A stretch of DNA of 16,489 bases from Methylophaga sp. (lineage in GTDB: Bacteria; Pseudomonadota; Gammaproteobacteria; Nitrosococcales; Methylophagaceae): positions 1 to 16,489 of the forward strand of contig JABURN010000062.1 of the NCBI GenBank assembly GCA_014762585.1, given 5' to 3'. The translations under genes and the position numbers were made by a program. This document shows positions 7,171 through 14,944 of the stretch, in pieces; positions within the stretch are counted from its first letter, which is position 1, and every line of letters begins with the position of its first letter. The notes under the pieces are model-generated. The model did no database searches. It saw nothing but the letters and a program-made list of their open reading frames with translations, and was not told where the DNA came from.

Positions 7171-8355
7171 GTGCAAACCTCAGCTGACGTTTTATTCATA
7201 CTACTGGGCGCCATCATGGTCTTAGCCATGCATGCCGGCTTCGCATTCCTTGAAGTGGGCACGGTGCGAAAAAAGAACCAGGTCAACGCACTGGTCAAAA
7301 TTATTGTTGATTTCGCAGTTTCCAGCATTGCTTACTTTTTCATTGGCTACGGCATAGCCTACAGCCTGAACTTTTTTGATGCCGCACCATCGCTTACTGA
7401 AAGCAATGGTTACGCACTGGTTAAATTCTTTTTTCTGCTGACTTTTGCTGCGGCAATTCCAGCGATTGTTTCCGGTGGTATTGCTGAGCGTGCACGCTTT
7501 AACCCGCAGTTAATCGCTACTTTTTTCATTGCCGGTTTTGTTTACCCGTTCTTTGAAGGCATCACCTGGAATGGTGCGTTTGGAATCCAAGACTGGCTTG
7601 CCAACCAGTTCGGTGCTGGCTTCCATGATTTTGCCGGCTCTGTCGTGGTGCACGCTGTAGGTGGCTGGATTGCACTGGCGGCTGTATTACATCTGGGCCC
7701 GCGTCACGGTCGTTACGGTAAGAGTGGTGAGATGTATGCCCACCCACCATCAAGTATTCCGTTTCTGGCGCTGGGTGCGTGGGTCCTGACTGTAGGCTGG
7801 TTTGGTTTCAATGTGATGTCCGCGCAGGAAATTGACGGCATCAGCGGCCTGGTGGCAGTGAATTCATTAATGGCGATGGTGGGTGGCATCCTCGCAGCCT
7901 GTCTGGTGGGCCGCAATGACCCTGGCTTCGTTCATAATGGTCCTCTGGCCGGTCTGGTGGCTATCTGTGCCGGCTCTGACATCATGCACCCGCTTGGTGC
8001 ACTCACTACCGGTCTGGTAGCAGGTGCACTGTTTGTCTGGACCTTCACGCTGACTCAAAACAAATGGAAAATTGACGACGTGCTGGGCGTATGGCCTCTT
8101 CATGGTCTGTGCGGTGTCTGGGGTGGTATTGCTGCCGGCATCTTCGGTCAGCTTGCACTCGGTGGCATGGGCGGCGTCAGCTTCAGTTCACAACTGATTG
8201 GTACGGCGTTGGGCGTGATTGTGGCCTTTGTGGGCGGTTTTATTGTTTACGGTGTGCTGAAGGTACTGATGGGACTCAGATTAAGTCAGGAAGAAGAATA
8301 TCAGGGCGCCGATTTGAGCATTCACAAAATCAATGCTTCGCCCAGTAATGACTGA
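7171..8355 (+). CDS. amt: Ammonium transporter (Amt family)
   Basis: Polytopic inner-membrane channel-like protein (394 residues) that takes up ammonium, fitting expression under nitrogen limitation. Family features include AMHAGFAFLEVGTVRKKN near the N-terminus and GGIAERARF at 102-110. The conserved Asp153 is in HDFAGS. The twin pore histidines are His161 (VVVHAVGG) and His311 (WPLHGLCG). GFN lies at 212-214, and the short tail reads EEEYQGADLS. There is no cleavable signal peptide, unlike E. coli AmtB. The GTG at 7171 is preceded by an AGAAGGA ribosome site at 7 bases. A sigma54 promoter and NtrC-like sites lie upstream. No glnK neighbour is present: yfgM lies on one side and lpxA on the other. 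The segment CAGSDIMHP (266-274) is an unusual version of the conserved loop. Confidence 0.96.
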   Translation: MQTSADVLFILLGAIMVLAMHAGFAFLEVGTVRKKNQVNALVKIIVDFAVSSIAYFFIGYGIAYSLNFFDAAPSLTESNGYALVKFFFLLTFAAAIPAIVSGGIAERARFNPQLIATFFIAGFVYPFFEGITWNGAFGIQDWLANQFGAGFHDFAGSVVVHAVGGWIALAAVLHLGPRHGRYGKSGEMYAHPPSSIPFLALGAWVLTVGWFGFNVMSAQEIDGISGLVAVNSLMAMVGGILAACLVGRNDPGFVHNGPLAGLVAICAGSDIMHPLGALTTGLVAGALFVWTFTLTQNKWKIDDVLGVWPLHGLCGVWGGIAAGIFGQLALGGMGGVSFSSQLIGTALGVIVAFVGGFIVYGVLKVLMGLRLSQEEEYQGADLSIHKINASPSND

Positions 8356-8366
8356 TTAAAACGGTT

Positions 8367-8394
8367 TCCGGTAGCTGTCATCACAGCTACCGGA
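8367..8394. terminator. Perfect 12-bp hairpin at the amt/lpxA convergence
   Basis: TCCGGTAGCTGT (8367-8378) and its exact complement (8383-8394) flank the loop CATC. The stem lies 11 bases after the amt stop and contains the TAG stop of lpxA (8387-8389). On the minus strand it is followed after a few bases by a short T-run (AAACCGTTTT); on the plus strand there is no U-tract. It is probably a shared transcript end, better suited to the lpxA direction. Confidence 0.65.
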
Positions 8395-9157
8395 TAATAC
8401 CGCCTTCCTGTTTATCCAGAAACGCGAACAGGATTTCCAACTCTTTATCTTCCTGTTCAATCGACTGCAATTTCTGTTCGGCCTCTTCCATCCGCAACCC
8501 GGAACGGTACAGATATTTGTAGGCCTGGCGAATATTTCTGATCTGACTGTCGCTGAATTTGCGTCGGCGCAGACCTTCCACATTAACACCGACCGGTTTG
8601 GCCATATGGCCTGAGACCAGTACATAGGGTGGTACATTTCGAGAAATCACGCTGCCCATCGCACTGAAGCTATGAGAGCCCAGATAGTTGAACTGACTGA
8701 CCAGCGTGAAGCCCCCCAGGATGACATGATCATCAATCAGGACATGTCCGGCCAGAGAGGCATTATTGGCAAAGATATTGTCGTTACCCACAATGCAGTC
8801 ATGGGCGATGTGAACATAGGCCATGATCCAGTTATTGTTGCCTATGCGGGTTACCCCACCACCACCGACCGTCCCGCGGTTGATGGTGACGGACTCCCGG
8901 ATCAGGTTGTTATCACCGATTTCCAGCCAGGTGTCTTCACCATGGAATTTTTTATCCTGTGGCTCTTCGCCAATAGAGGCGAACTGGAAAATGCGGTTGT
9001 TCTTACCGATTCTTGTTGGGCCGTTGATGACGACATGGGACATGATTTCACAGCCGGGACCGATTTCAACTTTGGGTCCGATAACGGTGAAAGGGCCGAT
9101 TTTGACGTCATCTGCAATGACGGCGCTGGGGTCGATAATGGCGCTGGGATGAATCAC
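8387..9157 (-). CDS. lpxA: UDP-N-acetylglucosamine O-acyltransferase LpxA
   Basis: Catalyses the first step of lipid A synthesis, moving a 3-hydroxyacyl chain from acyl-ACP to the 3-OH of UDP-GlcNAc in the cytoplasm. It has 256 residues of left-handed beta-helix hexapeptide repeats, with the catalytic His119 in HIAHDC (E. coli His125). At the acyl-ruler position (E. coli Gly173) it has Met167, in HSFSAMGS. That matches Pseudomonas aeruginosa LpxA and predicts a C10 preference. Ser154 replaces the usual His of the HQF motif. The GTG start overlaps the fabZ stop (GTGA), so the two are translationally coupled. It is the last gene of the envelope cluster; lpxB does not follow. Confidence 0.96.
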   Translation of the reverse strand: MIHPSAIIDPSAVIADDVKIGPFTVIGPKVEIGPGCEIMSHVVINGPTRIGKNNRIFQFASIGEEPQDKKFHGEDTWLEIGDNNLIRESVTINRGTVGGGGVTRIGNNNWIMAYVHIAHDCIVGNDNIFANNASLAGHVLIDDHVILGGFTLVSQFNYLGSHSFSAMGSVISRNVPPYVLVSGHMAKPVGVNVEGLRRRKFSDSQIRNIRQAYKYLYRSGLRMEEAEQKLQSIEQEDKELEILFAFLDKQEGGIIR

Positions 9158-9603
9158 TTGGGCATTTCTTGGTTAACACACATGATATCAGCACTGACGA
9201 CAACTTCTCCGTCAACACTGGCTTCACCACTGAACTTCCATAAGTTACGTTTATTTTTAATCAATTTGACTTCCAGTTTCAATTGATCACCGGGTTCGAC
9301 CGGCTTTTTGAAGCGGGCATTATCGATGCCTGCGAGATAATACAGGGCCTCGTCTGAGCGAATCGCATCTGCAGTCTTGAAGGCCAGCAGGCCCGTCGCC
9401 TGAGCCAGCGATTCAAGGATAAGCACACCGGGCATGATCACACGCTGAGGGAAATGGCCGGTAAAGTGTGGCTCGTTAAAGGTGACATTCTTAATGCCAA
9501 CCAGATGCTCGCCGGGCGTAAACTCAATCACTCTGTCGATCAGCAGAAATGGATACCGATGCGGTAACAGACGTTGAATTTCATGTATATCAATCGTGTT
9601 CAA
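9154..9603 (-). CDS. fabZ: 3-hydroxyacyl-ACP dehydratase FabZ
   Basis: Hot-dog-fold dehydratase of fatty acid elongation. It competes with LpxA and LpxD for 3-hydroxyacyl-ACP, which fits its place between their genes. Motifs are [13 protein letters not shown] at 12-24, the catalytic His50 in TGHFP, and Glu64 in [14 protein letters not shown]. The chosen start is TTG at 9603, preceded by AAGGG at 7 bases, and gives 149 residues, the normal family length. The open frame reaches another TTG at 9645, but those extra residues (YNDKSKGIG and so on) do not look like the family. It overlaps lpxA by 4 bp and is separated from lpxD by 99 bp, the widest gap in the cluster. Confidence 0.95.
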   Translation of the reverse strand: MNTIDIHEIQRLLPHRYPFLLIDRVIEFTPGEHLVGIKNVTFNEPHFTGHFPQRVIMPGVLILESLAQATGLLAFKTADAIRSDEALYYLAGIDNARFKKPVEPGDQLKLEVKLIKNKRNLWKFSGEASVDGEVVVSADIMCVNQEMPK

Positions 9604-9644
9604 ACCAATACCCTTGGACTTGTCGTTGTAACAAAAGACCAACA

Positions 9645-9673
9645 ATCTTACTGTGAGTCACCCTGCCGGTAAA
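9645..9673 (-). promoter_or_regulatory. Possible internal promoter before fabZ-lpxA
   Basis: In the 99-bp lpxD-fabZ gap the minus strand reads TTTACC-N17-TAAGAT, with four of six bases matching at each element and ideal spacing. It would start near 9638, about 35 bases before the fabZ TTG. This is a weak match; the unusually wide gap is the main reason to list it. Confidence 0.28.
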
Positions 9674-9702
9674 GTAAAAAGGCAGTGCTGGACCCTAAAT
9701 TG

Positions 9703-10719
9703 TCAGTCTTTTAGTCGTTTTTCCAACAGGGTCACCCGCTCGAATAATTTATCCATCTGCCGATAGCGGATCACATTTTTGTGCCACTGGCGAGCTGGCT
9801 CAATCGGAATACCGGAGGAATAGACGCCTGCTTCAGTTATCGATTTGGTCACCATGCTCATACCTGTAAGTTGAACACCGTCGGTGATCTCAATATGACC
9901 AGCAATACCGGTACCACCGCCAATTGCACAGTGACTCCCGATATGCGTGCTCCCGGCAATACCGACACAGCCGGCAATGACGGTGTGGTCGCCAATCGTA
10001 ACGTTATGACCGATCTGAATCTGATTATCCAGTTTCACACCCTGGCCGATGATCGTGTCATCAATGGCACCGCGATCGATGGTCGTATTGGCACCAATCT
10101 CAACATCATCACCGATAATCACACGTCCTACCTGCGGTACTTTAATCCAACGCCCCTGATTATTGGCAATGCCAAAACCGTCAGCGCCTATCACCACACC
10201 GGGATGAATGACGACCCGCTCGCCAACCTGGACCTCACGGCACAATGTGACGTTGGCTTTTATGACTGAATCACGGCCAATAGAGACATCCGCCTCGATC
10301 ACACTGCCAGGACCGATAGAGGCACCATCCGCTATCACTGCGCCCCGGTCGATGGTGACCTGGGCAGCAATACTGACATTGTCTGCCAGTCTGGCCTCCG
10401 GATGAACCCAGGCGGAAGGATGAATTCCAGCTGCTGCTTTGGGTATTGGATACATCAACGATGCAGCCTGAGCGTATGCCACATAGGCATCCTCAACCAC
10501 GATCAGGTTGGTTGTAATATCTGCTTCAGCCCCGGCAGCAACAATGACAGCGCCGGCTGAAGTACTGGCAAGAAATTTTCTGTATTTGTTATTGGCCAGG
10601 AAACTGAGGTCTTCCGGGCCGGCATGAGTCAGGGTGCCAACAGACCGGATGGTGTAATCCGGGTCGCCGACAACCTGACCGTTAACATGCTCTGCGATCT
10701 GCGCTAAAGTCCAGCTCAC
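9703..10719 (-). CDS. lpxD: UDP-3-O-acylglucosamine N-acyltransferase LpxD
   Basis: Third step of lipid A synthesis: N-acylation of UDP-3-O-acyl-glucosamine with 3-hydroxyacyl-ACP. It has 338 residues, about the usual length. An N-terminal uridine-binding domain (about 1-100, with DLSFLANNKYRKFL) precedes a left-handed beta-helix of hexapeptide repeats (about 100-315). The catalytic His238 lies in IQIGHNV (E. coli His239). The C-terminal helix ends in RVTLLEKRLKD. The GTG at 10719 is 9 bases after the skp stop, with only a poor ribosome site, so coupling to skp is likely. Confidence 0.96.
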   Translation of the reverse strand: MSWTLAQIAEHVNGQVVGDPDYTIRSVGTLTHAGPEDLSFLANNKYRKFLASTSAGAVIVAAGAEADITTNLIVVEDAYVAYAQAASLMYPIPKAAAGIHPSAWVHPEARLADNVSIAAQVTIDRGAVIADGASIGPGSVIEADVSIGRDSVIKANVTLCREVQVGERVVIHPGVVIGADGFGIANNQGRWIKVPQVGRVIIGDDVEIGANTTIDRGAIDDTIIGQGVKLDNQIQIGHNVTIGDHTVIAGCVGIAGSTHIGSHCAIGGGTGIAGHIEITDGVQLTGMSMVTKSITEAGVYSSGIPIEPARQWHKNVIRYRQMDKLFERVTLLEKRLKD

Positions 10720-10728
10720 GCTCTGGCT

Positions 10729-11238
10729 CTATTGTGCTTTGGCTTTCAGTCTTTCCAGCACCTTGTCTGTCAGATCGACTTTATCGCTGGCAAAAATCAC
10801 ACCTTGATACAGGATCAGATCAAAAGATTCCTTTTTGGCCAGATCAACAATCGTTTCAGCGATGTCTTTTTCCAGCTCACGCAGCTCTTCGTTACGGCGG
10901 ATAGACAAATCTTCGCTGTATTCGTCCTGCAGTCTTTGCAGCTCACGCTGGTCGCTCAAGATGTCGCGTTCTTTTTCACGACGCTCGTCAGCGCTGAGGA
11001 TAGCGCCATCCTTATTCAGCTTTTCCTGAGCAGCTCTCAACGCCCGGTGTTTGGCTTCAAGCGACTGGCTTCTGGAAGCGAATTCTTTTTCCAGACGAGC
11101 CAGTGCCGCTGCTTTTTGTGGAGATTTATCCAGCACAACGCCAGCATTGACAACACCGATCTTCAGATCTGCCGCATAAGTGGCAGGTGCAGCAATCATC
11201 AAAGCGAACAACAGCCAAATAAACTTCATATATTTCAC
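10729..11238 (-). CDS. skp: Periplasmic chaperone Skp (OmpH family)
   Basis: Periplasmic holdase that carries unfolded outer-membrane proteins to BAM. A signal peptide with core FIWLLFALMIAA ends near TYA|ADLKIG. The mature protein is a charged, long helical hairpin rich in Glu, Arg and Lys (residues about 50-130), ending in a beta segment with FDLILYQGVIFAS. I place the start at GTG 11238 because GGAG lies 6 bases before it, giving 169 residues. The ATG at 11229 is also possible but is 15 bases from that site. The longest frame begins at TTG 11250 and would include the ribosome site itself. The gene lies 19 bp after bamA, its functional partner. Confidence 0.92.
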   Translation of the reverse strand: MKYMKFIWLLFALMIAAPATYAADLKIGVVNAGVVLDKSPQKAAALARLEKEFASRSQSLEAKHRALRAAQEKLNKDGAILSADERREKERDILSDQRELQRLQDEYSEDLSIRRNEELRELEKDIAETIVDLAKKESFDLILYQGVIFASDKVDLTDKVLERLKAKAQ

Positions 11239-11257
11239 ACTCAACTCCAATGGTTAA

Positions 11258-13549
11258 TTAAAACGTCGATCCTAACGAGAATTGGAATGCCTCAGTCTCG
11301 TCACCGTCTTCTTTCTTAAGCGGGGCAGCGATACTGAATGTCATCGCACCGAAAGGTGAAATCCAGATTGCAGAAAGGCCGGCTGAATAACGCAGCAGAC
11401 CGGCATCGAAATCCTGGTTCACATCGTATACGTTACCGAAATCGGTAAAGGCACTGAGGCGGAATGATTTCAGGCTTTTATCCATAAACGGTACCGGGAA
11501 AATAATTTCCGCGCCGCCTGAAACCAGCAGATTACCACCAACGGGTTCTTCATCTCCATCAGATGTACGCTCTTTCACGCCCAATGTATTGGCCTGGAAG
11601 CCACGAACACTGCGGATACCGCCCGCGTAGAAATTTTCAAAGAACGGAAACTCGTTGGTATCACCGTAGGCGTCACCATAACCAAACTCACCACGGATCG
11701 CAAAAGTCAGATCTTCGCTCAGCGGCTTATAGGCATTAGCCTTGTAACGCAGTTTGTAGAACTGTAATGACGGACCGGGTATGGCGACTTCTGCACTGAC
11801 ACTCTGGGCGATACCACTGGTCGGCAAAATAGCGCTGTTACGGCTGTCACTCGACCAGCCTGCATTCAGAGTCACGGTGTCAAAAGAATCCCCTTCGCGG
11901 TCGATAAACTCTTCGTAACGAAGAATTCTGTCGGTGCTGGGCAAGTCGATTTCAGTGCGTTCGTAGCCAAAACCCAGATCGATACGATTTTCTTCTGAAA
12001 TCGGGATGCCATAGGTGAAGTCACCACCGAAAGCATCGAGGGTGTAACGGGCAATGTTGGCTTCGTCGGCATCAGTTTTACGGTAATACGCGTTAAAGCC
12101 CTGGCTGATACCGTCAATAGTCGCATAAGGGTTGGTGTAACCGAAGCTGTAGACGGTATTGATGCTGCTGTTGTTGAAACCGAAACGGATGTGTTTACCA
12201 CTGCCCAGGAAGTTCTTCTGAGTGACGTTGGCATTAAAGATGATACCGTCAGACTGGGAATAACCGACACCGGCAGACAGACTGCCTGATGGTGTTTCAG
12301 TGACACCAAAATCAAGGTCGACCTGATCCTGCACTCCTGGTACCGGAATCGTTTCAACGTTGACGTTTTCAAAATAACCCAGTCGTGAGATACGGGACTT
12401 GGACTGCTCGACCTTCTCAGTCGAAATCCAGGCAGACTCCTGCTGGCGCATTTCACGCCGTAATACTTCGTCACGGGTTTTGCTGTTACCGGAAATCTGA
12501 ATCCGTCTGACATAGGCTCGACGACCCGGATCAACGAAGAAGGTCAGGTCAACTTCTTTGGCTTCACGGTCGATTTCCGGCACCGCGTTAACGTTGGCAA
12601 AAGCATAGCCGTCGTTACCCAGACGGTTGGTCAGGTTTTCAGTACTTTTGGTGATGGCTTTACGAGAGAACACCGAGTTCTGCTTGATTGTCACAAGGGG
12701 GAACAGCTCTTCTTCCGGCACAATCAAGTTACCGGCGAGTCGCACTTCATCAATTTTGTATTTATCACCTTCGCTGATGTTGATGGTGATAAACATATTT
12801 TTCTTGTCGTCGCTGATGGAAACCTGGGTCGATTCCACGGTGAAATCGACATAACCGCGGTCAAGATAGAACGAACGCAACGTTTCCAAATCCGCTGACA
12901 GCTTCTGACGCGAGTATTGGTTATCTTTGGTGATAAACGACAGCAGGGTACCTGTCGTGGTCTGGAACTCTTCGGTCAGTTCTTCCTGCTCAAACGAGTC
13001 ATTACCCACAATATTGATATCTTTAATGGTGGCGACCACACCTTCTGCCATGGTGATACGGATCGCAACCCGGTTACGGGACAATGGTGTGACTTCGGAT
13101 TCAATCGCTACGCCGTATTTGCCTCGACTGAAGTATTGCCTCTCCAGCTCAAGTTCAACCCGCTCCAGCATGGCCTGCTCGAATACCTGGCCTTCACCGA
13201 AACCGATTTCACGCAAAGACTTGAGCAGCTCTCCCGAGTCCATGTCCTTGTTGCCCACCAGTTCGATGCTGGAAATGGCCGGTCTTTCCTGCACTTTGAT
13301 AACCAGCACGTTGTCCTGGCGTTCAACCTGCACGTCATTAAAGTACTTGGATTTGTAAAGGGAACGAATGATACCGCGAGCATCATTGTCGGACATTTCA
13401 TCGCCGACTTTGACCGGTAGGTAGTTGAAAACTGTGCCTGCTGAAATACGCTGTAGCCCTTCTACCCGGATATCTTCAATCGTAAAAGTCTCTGCCATGA
13501 CTGCTGCACAGAGACATAACATGGCCAGAAATTGCAGTAATTTTCTCAT
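11258..13549 (-). CDS. bamA: Outer membrane protein assembly factor BamA
   Basis: Central beta-barrel of the BAM complex, which folds and inserts outer-membrane proteins. The signal peptide ends at about residue 19 (AAVMA|ETFTIED). Five POTRA domains follow to about residue 420; FTIEDIRVEGLQRISAG starts the first, and VRRIQISGNSKTRDEVLRREM opens the fifth. The 16-strand barrel carries the conserved VRGF motif at 648-651 and ends in the C-terminal Phe of the assembly signal (SLGSTF). The length of 763 is within the family range. The ATG at 13549 has no clear Shine-Dalgarno; a 12-bp palindrome lies just upstream. The gene lies between rseP and skp in the standard order. Confidence 0.97.
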   Translation of the reverse strand: MRKLLQFLAMLCLCAAVMAETFTIEDIRVEGLQRISAGTVFNYLPVKVGDEMSDNDARGIIRSLYKSKYFNDVQVERQDNVLVIKVQERPAISSIELVGNKDMDSGELLKSLREIGFGEGQVFEQAMLERVELELERQYFSRGKYGVAIESEVTPLSRNRVAIRITMAEGVVATIKDINIVGNDSFEQEELTEEFQTTTGTLLSFITKDNQYSRQKLSADLETLRSFYLDRGYVDFTVESTQVSISDDKKNMFITINISEGDKYKIDEVRLAGNLIVPEEELFPLVTIKQNSVFSRKAITKSTENLTNRLGNDGYAFANVNAVPEIDREAKEVDLTFFVDPGRRAYVRRIQISGNSKTRDEVLRREMRQQESAWISTEKVEQSKSRISRLGYFENVNVETIPVPGVQDQVDLDFGVTETPSGSLSAGVGYSQSDGIIFNANVTQKNFLGSGKHIRFGFNNSSINTVYSFGYTNPYATIDGISQGFNAYYRKTDADEANIARYTLDAFGGDFTYGIPISEENRIDLGFGYERTEIDLPSTDRILRYEEFIDREGDSFDTVTLNAGWSSDSRNSAILPTSGIAQSVSAEVAIPGPSLQFYKLRYKANAYKPLSEDLTFAIRGEFGYGDAYGDTNEFPFFENFYAGGIRSVRGFQANTLGVKERTSDGDEEPVGGNLLVSGGAEIIFPVPFMDKSLKSFRLSAFTDFGNVYDVNQDFDAGLLRYSAGLSAIWISPFGAMTFSIAAPLKKEDGDETEAFQFSLGSTF

Positions 13550-13553
13550 TGTA

Positions 13554-13577
13554 GTTAGTACTAACGATCCGTCGACG
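13554..13577. repeat. Two adjacent perfect palindromes upstream of bamA
   Basis: GTTAGTACTAAC (13554-13565) is a perfect 12-bp palindrome 4 bases upstream of the bamA ATG. CGTCGACG (13570-13577) is a perfect 8-bp palindrome 4 bases further on. Both lie in the 57-bp rseP-bamA spacer. Either could be a protein-binding site or weak mRNA structure covering the place where a ribosome site would normally be. Chance is not excluded for the shorter one. Confidence 0.4.
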
Positions 13578-13606
13578 AAGATGTAAGTGTACCTGCAAAG
13601 ACAGCA

Positions 13607-14944
13607 TTATCCAAACAGTCTTGATAAATCATTGAAAAAGGCCAGAAACATCAGCATTAGCAACAGGAACAGCCCGATCTGCTGGCCTCTTATCTGCACG
13701 TCATCGGGTAGTGGTTTGCCTCGAATGGCTTCAATAATAAACATCATTAAATGACCGCCGTCGAGCATTGGAATCGGCAACAGATTCAGAATGCCGAGGG
13801 TGATGCTGATCATCGCCAGGAAACTGACAAAACTGATCAATCCCTGCTCCGCCGAACTGCCGGCAATCTGGGCAATACTGATGGGGCCACCAATATTATC
13901 GGCGGACACTTCACCGGTCAGCATGCCCCACAGGCTTTTCAGTGTGGAACTGGTAAACAGCCAGGTTTGAACCACGGCCTCTTTCATCGCAGCCACAGGA
14001 CCATATCGCAATTCGGACTGCAGCTCCGCCGGCAAGCGGCTGAAATCGGTATCAACACCGGCGCCGATGCGCCCTTTACCATCCTCTCCCGATTCCGGTG
14101 TCAGAGATAATTCCAGCAGTTGCTGTTTGCGTTCGATAGTGATCAGCAGGGTTTCACCCGGTTTTTGCTGGATGAGTTCCACCCAGTCGTTCCAGTTGCT
14201 GAGTTCACGTCCATCGGCTGACAGCAATCTATCCCCTTCCTGCAGGCCGGCCTCAGCGGCTGGAGAACCGGCAACAATCTGGCCCAGAACCGGGGCTATT
14301 TCGGGTCTGAGTGGCGTGATCCCCATTTCACTGAACAGGCGTCCGGCCTCATCCAGCGCCAGCTGCGGTATATTGAGTTGATAGCTTTGTTGCGTACCAC
14401 CCGAGGCCACTGTCAGCTCAGCCTGGTCGCCCTGCTCTGCATGTCTCAACAGGGCTTTGAAAGCACTGTTCCAGGTCGGCGTGTCTCGACCATCGACCTG
14501 TAGTATCTCATCACCGCCGACAATACCAGCTTCAGCAACCATCGATTGCGGTTCTACCTCGGCAATAACCGGTTTGATACCGGGAATGCCCACCACAAAT
14601 AAAAACCAGTAGGCGAGTATCGCAAAAGCGAGATTGGCAACGGGACCAGCCACCACGATGGCCATCCGTTTGGGAAGAGACTGACGATTGAATGCCTGGC
14701 CGAGCTCACTTTCCGGCACATTGCCTTCACGCTCATCAAGCATTTTGACATAGCCGCCGAGCGGGATCGGTGCAAGCACATACTCGGTTCCGTCACGTCC
14801 CTGTCTGCGCCATAACGGTTTACCAAAACCGACGGAGAAACGCAGCACTTTAACGCCACAGCGACGGGCAACCCAGAAGTGTCCGTACTCGTGGATCACA
14901 ATGAGTACTGACAGTGCGATCAGGAAATAGATTAAAGACAGCAT
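13607..14944 (-). CDS. rseP: Site-2 intramembrane zinc protease RseP
   Basis: Inner-membrane metalloprotease that makes the second cut of the anti-sigmaE factor RseA and clears signal peptides. It has 445 residues. The first membrane segment holds HEYGH (His18, Glu19, His22). Two periplasmic PDZ domains lie at about 120-285, with GIVGGDEILQVDGRDT and SPAAEAGLQEGDRLLSADG. The third zinc ligand is Asp395 in MLDGGH, and a last membrane segment lies near the C-terminus. The ATG overlaps the dxr stop by one base (TGATG), so translation is coupled to the damaged dxr frame upstream. Confidence 0.96.
   Translation of the reverse strand: MLSLIYFLIALSVLIVIHEYGHFWVARRCGVKVLRFSVGFGKPLWRRQGRDGTEYVLAPIPLGGYVKMLDEREGNVPESELGQAFNRQSLPKRMAIVVAGPVANLAFAILAYWFLFVVGIPGIKPVIAEVEPQSMVAEAGIVGGDEILQVDGRDTPTWNSAFKALLRHAEQGDQAELTVASGGTQQSYQLNIPQLALDEAGRLFSEMGITPLRPEIAPVLGQIVAGSPAAEAGLQEGDRLLSADGRELSNWNDWVELIQQKPGETLLITIERKQQLLELSLTPESGEDGKGRIGAGVDTDFSRLPAELQSELRYGPVAAMKEAVVQTWLFTSSTLKSLWGMLTGEVSADNIGGPISIAQIAGSSAEQGLISFVSFLAMISITLGILNLLPIPMLDGGHLMMFIIEAIRGKPLPDDVQIRGQQIGLFLLLMLMFLAFFNDLSRLFG

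Noticed and set aside
9667..9690. Hairpin-like CTGCC...GGCAG between lpxD and fabZ
   Set aside because: Only five paired bases with a long loop and no following T-run; too weak to call a terminator inside an operon.
11872..12534. Minus-strand frame of 220 codons inside bamA
   Set aside because: Alternative frame of the BamA coding region; the true frame carries the POTRA and barrel motifs.
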